This document shows, in pieces, positions 17,071-23,270 of a stretch of 40,665 bases of DNA. The stretch covers positions 1 through 40,665 of the forward strand of contig JASENG010000025.1 in the NCBI GenBank assembly GCA_030027265.1, given 5' to 3'. This stretch comes from Lysinibacillus fusiformis. GTDB lineage: Bacteria > Bacillota > Bacilli > Bacillales_A > Planococcaceae. Below the pieces are notes generated by a model, which made no database searches, had not been told where the DNA came from, and was given only the letters and a program-made list of their open reading frames with translations. Every line of letters starts with the position of its first letter. Within the stretch, counting starts at the first letter, position 1. The position numbers were made by a program, and so were the translations under genes.

Positions 17071-17439
17071 ATGAGTGATTTATTAATTGGAAGACTAATC
17101 AAGGAACTTAGAAAAAAGAACAATATGACAATGGTTGACTTTGCAAAAAAAATTAAAATATCCCAGCCTTCCTTATCTAAGATTGAATCAGGAAGACAAG
17201 AGGTATCGTTTTCACTATTGGAAGCTATATGTCATGAATTTGGGGTTACAAGGAGTCAATTTTTTCAAATACTTGAAAGGGATAGTATATATCACCAAAC
17301 TTCTTCGGATATATATTTCGAGGAATCTGTGGATGCAAACAAAGAAATTGAACATAAAATCGGAGAAATAGTTTCAAAGATGACATTTGAACAAAAAAGA
17401 GCTTTGTACATTTTTTTATTTTCCAGTAGCAAGGAGTAG
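17071..17439 (+). CDS. XRE-family helix-turn-helix regulator
   Basis: A 122-residue protein. Residues about 7-62 are a classic XRE/Cro-C1 HTH: LIGRLIKELRKKNNMTMVDF, then AKKIKISQPSLSKIESGRQE and FSLLEAICHEFGVTRSQFF, with the recognition helix at SQPSLSKIESG. The C-terminal 60 residues are helical and probably dimerise. The ATG follows GAGGG about seven bases upstream. It reads away from three small genes, sharing a 124-base region with palindromic DNA, so it most likely represses itself and them. It resembles the short XRE regulators of Bacillus prophages and integrative elements. A terminator follows at 17465. Confidence 0.93.
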   Translation: MSDLLIGRLIKELRKKNNMTMVDFAKKIKISQPSLSKIESGRQEVSFSLLEAICHEFGVTRSQFFQILERDSIYHQTSSDIYFEESVDANKEIEHKIGEIVSKMTFEQKRALYIFLFSSSKE

Positions 17440-17464
17440 TATCTTCCTAAGTAGATATTTTAAC

Positions 17465-17520
17465 TAAAAAGATCTAAATCTTGGATTTTTTCTCTATCCA
17501 TGATTTAGGTCTTTTCTTTT
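17465..17520 (+). terminator. Terminator of the XRE gene
   Basis: AAAAGAtCTAAATC-TGGAT on the left pairs with ATCCA-GATTTAG-TCTTTT on the right around a T-rich loop, and the right arm runs into CTTTTCTTTT. It begins 25 bases after the stop codon. The rest of the gap to 17794 is AT-rich and shows no gene. Confidence 0.8.
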
Positions 17521-17794
17521 ACAACTCAATTAATTCTGTCAAGTTAAACCTACTACTCTCTCATCGTTACTCGACTTTTAAGGAATTTAGGGTATCCCTA
17601 TATTTATTCATTCCCTAATTCTCCTATATTCGTTTTTCCAAATGCTTTAGTTACTTTTGTACTGAATGTTGTTAGAATAATCACATTTGTATTTCCAAAA
17701 TCGAATGATTTCCCCCTCTAAAGGGAGCAAAATTTACTAACACATCTATAAACAAATTTTTAAAAATTTTAGAGCTGCATCCTTGCTTAATAGT

Positions 17795-18799
17795 CTACAA
17801 TTTAAATAATTCCGGTACCAAAAAATTAGTTGCAACAACTCCAGCATTTCTTAACGATACTACACCTACTGCTAAATTTACTTTTTTTATCCTATCGGCC
17901 ATTAACGGATCATTAAATATTTTTTCACGGATATTTGTTATTCGTTGACTTCTATCGCCATACTTCGTCCTTTTTGAAAAACTTTCGTCAGGTAGTACAA
18001 ATAGAACCCCGTGTTTACTAATATTTGATTCTCGTTCGGCCAGTATACAGTATCTCCAAACCTTATCCTCAAGTTGTTCCAATGGCTCCGTACCGGTATC
18101 TAATTCGATGTTTAGATATTTTGTTTTTTGTCCTAGATTATCAAATTCCCTTTTTAATATCCAATCTGGACGGATAATAGTTACCCAATCACCAGTGCTT
18201 TTTTTATACTGTTGATTGTTATTAATAAATTGTGCAGCCCTAGCGTGTGCTGCTCCCTTGTTAAACATAGCTACAGGCTTACTTGCCTTCTCAATCCACA
18301 TTTCATAAGGAACATGAGACGGTGATAACGAGCTATATAATTTAGTTTGACTGTAATGCTTATATTGCGGCAATGATAATCTTTGTTTGGTGGTACACAT
18401 AATATTTAGAACTACCTCTTGTGTATATAAGAAATGAAGTTTATTCTTCTTTTCTAATAGTTGATATATTTGATTCTTATTGTAATCTTCAAACAAAAGC
18501 CCATTTTCAATTAACAAATTGATTCCACCAGTACCAATTGAAAAACACTTAAAACGTTCACCATCGAAACCCTCTGCAAAACTAGAAGAACGAACTAATT
18601 TAAATTCCTCTAGTCTTCTTAATCGATTTTTAAATGAGTATTCTTTAATCTCTTCTCCCAAGAACTGAGTAAAATACTTATATAGTTGTGCCATCGAAAG
18701 CATTCGATGACGTTCTAGATATTCTAATAACAAGATCTCAGCAGTTTTAACTTCCAACCGGGATCTCCCTTTCCCTTTAATTACATTAACATCGTCCAA
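17795..18799 (-). CDS. Replication-relaxation family protein
   Basis: A 334-residue protein. Residues about 20-110 form a winged-helix region (LLLEYLERHRMLSMAQLYKY, FKNRLRRLEEFKLVRSSS). The middle and C-terminal parts carry DWVTIIRPDWILKREF, KYLNIELDTGTEPLEQL and SKHGVLFVLPD. The RPDxxL ... ELDTGTE pattern is typical of replication-relaxation (PF13814-type) proteins of Firmicute plasmids and integrative elements, which resemble RepA or nuclease-fold proteins and control mobile-element replication. The start is TTG at 18797-18799, preceded by GGAAGGGAG. It shares the 1-kb repeat-rich upstream region with the HNH-like gene. The family call is from motif memory. The residues PDW and ELD-TE resemble a PD-(D/E)xK core. 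Confidence 0.75.
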   Translation of the reverse strand: MDDVNVIKGKGRSRLEVKTAEILLLEYLERHRMLSMAQLYKYFTQFLGEEIKEYSFKNRLRRLEEFKLVRSSSFAEGFDGERFKCFSIGTGGINLLIENGLLFEDYNKNQIYQLLEKKNKLHFLYTQEVVLNIMCTTKQRLSLPQYKHYSQTKLYSSLSPSHVPYEMWIEKASKPVAMFNKGAAHARAAQFINNNQQYKKSTGDWVTIIRPDWILKREFDNLGQKTKYLNIELDTGTEPLEQLEDKVWRYCILAERESNISKHGVLFVLPDESFSKRTKYGDRSQRITNIREKIFNDPLMADRIKKVNLAVGVVSLRNAGVVATNFLVPELFKL

Positions 18800-19034
18800 T
18801 CTTTCACAAACTCCCTTCCATTTTAGTTTTATAAATTTCTGTGAAAAACAATTAGCACCTAACCTCTTCTATAGTTGTTGCTGTTAGAGTCTATTACAAC
18901 GGAATAAATAAGCCTGAGTAACTGCCTTTTCCATAGTAATAGAGTTTCCTATACTTGAAAGCCTATTATTTTGGAATCAATTAAAATATATTACTTAGAT
19001 TAAAATCGACCTAATAAAACTAGATAGGAAATCA

Positions 19035-19060
19035 TATCCGTCCTCAATACGGATTTATTT
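19035..19060 (+). terminator. Terminator-like hairpin with no plus-strand gene before it
   Basis: ATCCGT (19035-19040) and ACGGAT (19048-19053) enclose a 7-base loop, followed by TTATTTT. It points rightward, but no plus-strand gene lies between 17439 and here, so it may end a short unannotated RNA or be incidental. Confidence 0.4.
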
Positions 19061-19296
19061 TAACTGCTTTTCATTAAGCATTATATATGGGATTCTCTAT
19101 ATTTCTAGTAAGCTGCAATGAATAATACACAAGGTTCATAATAATTTTCAAATAAATGTACAAAGACTTTAATATAGAGCAATTGAATTGTTTTTATATG
19201 GTGTTAATTTAGGATTATAAAAACGAAGTACTTTGAACTATAGTGATTATTCCCGTATCTGGAATTGCTATCAAGAAAAGTGTTCATCACAGCTAT

Positions 19297-19565
19297 TAGT
19301 AACATTCAATGGTTACTAGATACGGATACTATTATTAAAACGTAGTCCATAAACGCTGTTATAACAGCATTTTTATTAGTTACCACCATTCGTTACCAAA
19401 TCAGTTTCAAACATAAGTCTTAGCTAGAATTCAAAAAATATCCCTTTTATGTGTCATTTAAATCTTAATAAACTATCATCTTTTGTTAGGTACTCGATAT
19501 AGATAACCTGCTATAGTAACCATTACATGAGAAATACACTAGTATTGGTTACCAATATTAGTTAC
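19297..19565. repeat. Iteron-like GTTAC boxes, paired at 13-base spacing
   Basis: GTTAC or its complement starts at 19299 (complement), 19312, 19379, 19392, 19516 (complement), 19548 and 19561. Three pairs (19299/19312, 19379/19392, 19548/19561) have start-to-start spacing of exactly 13 bases. The first pair forms the dyad TAGTAAC/GTTACTA; the fifth and sixth sites lie in richer contexts, with 19543-19557 a 15-base palindrome centred on GGTTACC. This regularity suggests binding of one protein, such as a replication initiator or regulator. Confidence 0.6.
19355..19377 (+). promoter_or_regulatory. 14-base palindrome followed by a T-tract
   Basis: GCTGTTATAACAGC (19355-19368) is a perfect palindrome followed by ATTTTTATT. 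Without a loop it suits an operator better than a terminator hairpin, although the T-tract leaves both possible. It sits between GTTAC-box pairs. Confidence 0.45.
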
Positions 19566-19721
19566 TCTCAAGAATTAGCTTTCTCATATATTTTACAATT
19601 GCTCACACCGTTACAACGAATTAAACTAAAATTACCATAATCGTATCCCTATAAATAAAGGCTATGTAAAGGCTAGGGTTGACTGTCTGTCGTAAGAATT
19701 TTCTTTGTGAGATGTTACACA

Positions 19722-19739
19722 TAAACTAACGCGGCAGTT
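19722..19739 (+). repeat. 18-base box, TAAACTAACGCGGCAGTT
   Basis: The left partner of the box at 39124-39141, differing at two bases. It lies 88 bases upstream of the HNH-like gene. Confidence 0.5.
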
Positions 19740-19827
19740 CAGATCAAAATAGAGGAATATTATGGTAAAATAAATAAACTTATTATAAATAATAAATCTC
19801 TTTACGGTAAAGGTGGAATACACTTAA

Positions 19828-20595
19828 ATGTTACAAAAGTGCAGATTATGTGGTAAGGAAAAAAAACTTATTAGGTCCCATATAGTTCCAGAAGGATTTT
19901 ATAAGAAGATTTATGATGGTAAAAGAAGATTGTTTTTAACGTCACAGTCGAGAAACGCTTTTACTCTGATGCAGAAAGGGCAGAGGGAAGAGCTATTATG
20001 TAAAGAATGTGATAGTGATCTAATTGGTAATACATATGATAAATATGGAATTGAAGTTATTAGGGATCGTTTGCATATTCAAACATTTACCGATTGTGAA
20101 AAAGAAATTTGGGTAGGATTAGACTACAATAAGTTCAAAATTTTTCTATTATCCGTCTTATGGAGAGCACATATTGCTCAAAACTTTCACACAGGTATTA
20201 CTTTAGAAAAAAGTATAGAAACCCTGATTGTTAAATCAATTAAAAGTGGAAAAGCACCAAAAGAAAATGTTATTCCGATTGTTGGCTTTTCTTTGGTAGA
20301 CCCAAAGGACAATGATTTCAAATGTGATGAGATAATTACTAATGGAAACACGTATAAAAGAGAGGGAATATTAAATAGTAAGACTTATATAATTATATTC
20401 GGAGGTTATGCTTGGACATTTATTGTACCAAGTGCAGAAAAAAATGATTCTCAAGAATATTTTTTTCTAAAAGAGAATGGTCTTATGGTTTTTCCAAAAC
20501 AAAATATATATGATTTCACTCCTTTAACACAACTAATGAAAAGCATTCATTTCGCAAATGAAAACTTTAATCGAATTAATCGCAGTAAAAAGTAA
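19828..20595 (+). CDS. HNH-like protein with two CxxC pairs
   Basis: A 255-residue protein beginning MLQKCRLCGKEKKLIRSHIV. C5 and C8, S17-H18 and then C58 and C61 (LLCKECD) fit a treble-clef zinc site with an H in the SH-I-x-P element, the pattern of some HNH-type endonucleases. The second catalytic histidine is not obvious: H86 in DRLHIQTF is a candidate. The last 150 residues are an alpha/beta domain (FSLVDPKDN, YIIIFGGYAWTFIVPS) that I do not recognise. Proteins with this Cys-SHxxP-Cys head occur in phage and defence contexts with unknown function. The start has AAGGTGG 12 bases upstream, a longer spacing than usual. It stands alone, opposite the replication-relaxation gene and followed by a terminator. 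Confidence 0.7.
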   Translation: MLQKCRLCGKEKKLIRSHIVPEGFYKKIYDGKRRLFLTSQSRNAFTLMQKGQREELLCKECDSDLIGNTYDKYGIEVIRDRLHIQTFTDCEKEIWVGLDYNKFKIFLLSVLWRAHIAQNFHTGITLEKSIETLIVKSIKSGKAPKENVIPIVGFSLVDPKDNDFKCDEIITNGNTYKREGILNSKTYIIIFGGYAWTFIVPSAEKNDSQEYFFLKENGLMVFPKQNIYDFTPLTQLMKSIHFANENFNRINRSKK

Positions 20596-20659
20596 AATCA
20601 TTGTTTGGTAGTAATGTTTTTCAAAGGGTTACTTATTCTTTTAGATACCAAAGTTTAAT

Positions 20660-20692
20660 GAGCTATAGGGACATTTTCCAGCTCTTTTTTTT
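20660..20692 (+). terminator. Terminator of the HNH-like gene
   Basis: GAGCT (20660-20664) and AGCTC (20680-20684) close a hairpin with an inner GG/CC pair, followed by eight T residues (20685-20692). It is about 65 bases after the stop codon. Confidence 0.72.
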
Positions 20693-20733
20693 GTGAATTT
20701 TTAAATCAACCTTCATCTTTAGCCTAGATAAAT

Positions 20734-20765
20734 AACAAGATCAACCTAACCAGATTGATCTTGTT
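20734..20765 (-). terminator. Terminator of the replication operon (minus strand)
   Basis: A perfect 11-base inverted repeat, AACAAGATCAA (20734-20744) and TTGATCTTGTT (20755-20765), lies just after the minus-strand stop at 20779. Read leftward the stem ends in TTGTTATTT. It and the plus-strand terminator form a convergent pair. Confidence 0.78.
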
Positions 20766-20778
20766 CATTGCATTTTAT

Positions 20779-21645
20779 CTACACGCCGAATATTTTATTA
20801 AACAGGCCTTCATTTTCTTCTGCTGCTAAAATGGAACGAACGCTTTCCTCTGGTATTGCTAGTGGAAAGGTTATTTTTTCTATTCTGCTTTGAATTCTTC
20901 CAGCTGGATATTTACTCGACAATTCCTCTACACTCAAATTCGAGGTTAAAATGGTGACTTTTTTATAATTCATGCGCTCTTCTAAAATCTGAGTAAAAAT
21001 GCTTTCTGACCAATCTGATGCTTTTTCTACACCAAAATCATCGATAATTAAAACTTCCACTTTTCCATAATAATTTAAAATATCTAATTCACGAATGCCA
21101 TTCTTTTTGTCAAATGTATTTTTTAGCTCATTAAGCATATTTGCTGAAGAAATATATAGCACATTTACATCAAATCGTCTGATAATGTCATTCGCAATAC
21201 TCACTGCCAAACGGCTTTTTCCACTACCAGTTGTTTTACTATAAAGATACAATCCCTTTCCTTGATCCTTGAATTCATGAAAATTCTCTGTAAATTCAGT
21301 TGCGACTCGTTTTGCAAACTCGGCTTTCATCCCGTTTTCCTCTACTTGATATATATCTGTTCGAAACTCCTTTACAGTACAATCTTGAAGGTCAATTGGA
21401 ATTTTTGCGAATTTAAATTTAGTTAATAATTCCTTATCTTGTCGGCAGTTGCAAATAGCCATTTTAACTTCACCTAGATTGTTTTTTAATACAATATATC
21501 CAGAACCGTCACACTGTTTATAAGGACATTTGTCTGAAACCTCATCTAAGACTTCAAATGATTCCGTTCGCTTTTGCTCGATTGAACCATACTTCTCCTG
21601 AAGATTGCTTAGTATTTGCAAAAATTGATCGTTTAGTTTTTCCAT
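20779..21645 (-). CDS. DnaC/DnaI-like helicase-loader ATPase
   Basis: I start at the ATG 21643-21645, nine bases after AGGAGG; the frame extends upstream to 21672 without a better site. The product is 288 residues. A zinc-type CPYKQCDGSGYIV ... AICNCRQ lies at about 40-75, typical of phage and element loaders. The AAA+ core has Walker A TTGSGKSRLAVS (about 145-156), Walker B-type VEVLIIDDFGVE and a sensor-like TILTSNLSVEEL, then ...GRIQSRIEKITF. Such proteins load the replicative helicase onto origins. Its start lies inside the last 92 bases of the upstream winged-helix gene, in another frame. The neighbours and the overlap indicate a replication module of a mobile element. Confidence 0.88.
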   Translation of the reverse strand: MEKLNDQFLQILSNLQEKYGSIEQKRTESFEVLDEVSDKCPYKQCDGSGYIVLKNNLGEVKMAICNCRQDKELLTKFKFAKIPIDLQDCTVKEFRTDIYQVEENGMKAEFAKRVATEFTENFHEFKDQGKGLYLYSKTTGSGKSRLAVSIANDIIRRFDVNVLYISSANMLNELKNTFDKKNGIRELDILNYYGKVEVLIIDDFGVEKASDWSESIFTQILEERMNYKKVTILTSNLSVEELSSKYPAGRIQSRIEKITFPLAIPEESVRSILAAEENEGLFNKIFGV

Positions 21646-22546
21646 AAGATTTTTCCTCCTGAATATTATCATGCTTGTGATTTAATTTCTTTTTAAAATA
21701 ATGATGCTTATCGAAAATGTAGTTTGCCACATATGAAAATGACCGAATACGGTCCCTTTCGTGTTGTGGTACAAACCCATTGAAACAATTGTCAATTAAC
21801 TGGGTTACTGTTTGTAAATTAAGATCCAGTTGTGCAACTTGTGTAATTGATAATCTATCCGAATCCGTTAAAACGTACTTGGCACTTTTCATTAGAAAAT
21901 ATCGAGCAATTTGATCAGCAAATGGGTCTTGGAAATAACTATCATTTGCTGACTTAGAGTCTTCCTCATCAATTTCTTTGTAAAAAATCTCTGTAGTATT
22001 CTCTGGTATTGCTCGCGCACCTTGATTATCCGAGGATTCAGTAATACTCATCGATGCGTCATTTTGCACATTCGATGGCTCACTTAATAACTGTTTTAAT
22101 GAATCGGTAGACTTAACTCTATCATTATAGAAAATATCAAAGTGTTCTAGTCTGTAACCCAATTTATTAAGTTCCTCAACTATTTTCACTAGATTAACCC
22201 TGTACTGCAGTGTTTTATCAAATTTATATCTTGGGTTTGGATTTCTCCTTTCAAAGACATATTTCTGTTTAACAAGCTCTTTCAAGTTTCTCCTAACTGT
22301 ACTCGGACTTCCTAACATGATTTCCTTAGACAATTCTTCAGAAGATTTATAAATCCAACCATATCTTAAATCGGAAACTTTATTTGTAGAAATACGTGCT
22401 AACTCTTCAGCAATCAAGCCGTCTGAATCCTTTACTCGTTTTGACCAATAAAGTAATTGATTTAAAGTTGTTGCCAAGGCAAAGTCTCCTGTTAATTCTA
22501 TGAGTTCCTCTTTAATTACTGCTCTTTTTAAAATGGAATTTGCCAT
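21554..22546 (-). CDS. Winged-helix replication initiator-like protein
   Basis: A 330-residue protein. The N-terminal 120 residues include LIELTGDFALATTLNQLLYW and SKEIMLGSPSTVRRNLKELV followed by KYVFERRNPNPRYKFD, a clear winged-helix domain as in DnaD-like and phage initiator proteins. A linker rich in S and N spans about 160-205. The C-terminal part (ITQVAQLDLNLQTVTQLIDN, then YVANYIFDKHHYFKKK) is helical and DnaD-tail-like, and the end is basic. A strong AGAAGGGGG precedes the ATG at 22546. It is followed by a DnaC-like gene, the typical initiator plus loader order. Repeats at 22649-22736 lie just upstream. The role as origin-binding protein is inferred. Confidence 0.78.
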   Translation of the reverse strand: MANSILKRAVIKEELIELTGDFALATTLNQLLYWSKRVKDSDGLIAEELARISTNKVSDLRYGWIYKSSEELSKEIMLGSPSTVRRNLKELVKQKYVFERRNPNPRYKFDKTLQYRVNLVKIVEELNKLGYRLEHFDIFYNDRVKSTDSLKQLLSEPSNVQNDASMSITESSDNQGARAIPENTTEIFYKEIDEEDSKSANDSYFQDPFADQIARYFLMKSAKYVLTDSDRLSITQVAQLDLNLQTVTQLIDNCFNGFVPQHERDRIRSFSYVANYIFDKHHYFKKKLNHKHDNIQEEKSYGKTKRSIFANTKQSSGEVWFNRAKANGII

Positions 22547-22648
22547 ACTTTCCCCCTTCTAATTTGAAACAAAAAGACCCCCTCCTTATTCAGATAATGA
22601 ATGTTTAAAACACACATTATTAGAACCAAGTTGGGGATCTCCCTTTTT

Positions 22649-22736
22649 AAATTGAATTTAATTAATTTGTATTAAAACAAATTGAATTTATTTGTTTAAA
22701 CTTAATTTTATTATTTTCGCTCCTTTCAATTTAAAC
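22649..22736. repeat. Spaced AAATTGAATTTA repeats upstream of the initiator-like gene
   Basis: AAATTGAATTTA occurs at 22649-22660 and again at 22679-22690, exactly 30 bases apart (about three helical turns). A related inverted copy, TTTCAATTTAAA, lies near 22725-22736. They sit 100-190 bases upstream of the ATG at 22546 and may be an operator or iterons for the initiator or another regulator. Confidence 0.5.
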
Positions 22737-22837
22737 TATAAAAATTATAGCCGCATTTTTTAAGATTTTAAGATATTTTTAGAAATTAATAAATAATAAT
22801 TTTAAATTATTGCTGCCAATAACTACTTTCTCTTTAA

Positions 22838-22938
22838 CTAGACTCCAATGCTTTGTTCCATTTTCACTTCTTCTACAATATTATGTTGATTTACCACATA
22901 AACATATACCAATCCATTTAATTCTTGGTAATCATTTA
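22838..22938 (-). pseudogene. Decayed 3' fragment of a second BREX-type helicase gene
   Basis: About 100 bases match 23271-23371, the end of the helicase gene, with roughly seven to ten differences. Read leftward the fragment gives NDYQELNGLVYVYV ... VEEVKMEQSIGV and a TAG stop; the intact gene gives NDYRELNGSVYVYV ... VEEVKMEQIIGV and TAG. Only the last 30 or so codons remain, with three amino-acid changes. There is no homology beyond 22939. It lies 333 bases beyond the end of the intact gene, in the same orientation, so it is the remnant of a duplicated or replaced helicase gene. Confidence 0.85.
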
Positions 22939-22948
22939 TGTAAATAAA

Positions 22949-22988
22949 TAATCCACCCTGCTACACTGTGAATGGTTAGGGTGGATTA
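22949..22988. repeat. 11-base inverted repeat, terminator-like
   Basis: TAATCCACCCT (22949-22959) and AGGGTGGATTA (22978-22988) pair perfectly around an 18-base loop. It directly abuts the helicase fragment. The minus-strand reading is followed by TTTATTT, so it may be the terminator of the lost gene. Confidence 0.65.
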
Positions 22989-22997
22989 CTTTGCTCT

Positions 22998-23025
22998 AAT
23001 CCACAATGGCACAGCCATTTGGATT
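22998..23025. repeat. Interrupted inverted repeat
   Basis: AATCC and GGATT (22998-23002, 23021-23025) enclose ATGGC and GCCAT (23006-23010, 23014-23018). Its outer arm repeats the AATCCAC element of the neighbouring hairpin, so the two may share an origin. No further role is seen. Confidence 0.45.
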
Positions 23026-23270
23026 GCCAAGGATTAAGTCCTTGATCTTACTTATTTTAACATATTTACAAAACTTTTCACCAGAGAATAGGTTGCCAGC
23101 ATAAACGTTATTTAACTAAACTAAACAATTTTTTTGACTATCTTTTAGTCTTCCGTTCACTAGGTTGCTCTTCTTTTAGTTCAGACTTTTCTTCGTGTTT
23201 TTCTGATTTCCACCGTACCTTTTCTATTCTGTTCCACCATTGAAAAAAGTGCTACTACAGGAACACTTAC

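Larger units (their letters stand above)
18800..19827. other. 1-kb non-coding region rich in dyads and spaced repeats
   Basis: No convincing gene is present on either strand. The region holds a plus-strand terminator-like hairpin at 19035-19060, nested dyads at 19253-19325, a 14-base palindrome at 19355-19368, seven GTTAC boxes at 19297-19565 and a conserved-looking box at 19722-19739. Given the replication-type genes beside it, this is the best candidate for an element origin or control region in the window. Confidence 0.5.
22547..23270. other. Junction region between the replication module and the BREX locus
   Basis: There is no intact gene. The right part holds two hairpins (22949-22988 and 22998-23025) and the left part a spaced repeat (22649-22736). 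Between them, 22838-22938 is a decayed copy of the helicase 3' end. The stretch 23040-23270 is AT-rich, with no readable gene. This looks like the scar of a rearrangement. Confidence 0.55.

Noticed and set aside
19297..19565. CRISPR array
   Set aside because: GTTAC boxes are only five bases, with irregular spacing between pairs; no repeat of 20 or more bases recurs and no cas gene is present.
22949..23025. Miniature transposable element (MITE)
   Set aside because: There are inverted repeats but no flanking target duplication and the two hairpins do not form one terminal pair; the first fits the terminator of the lost helicase copy.
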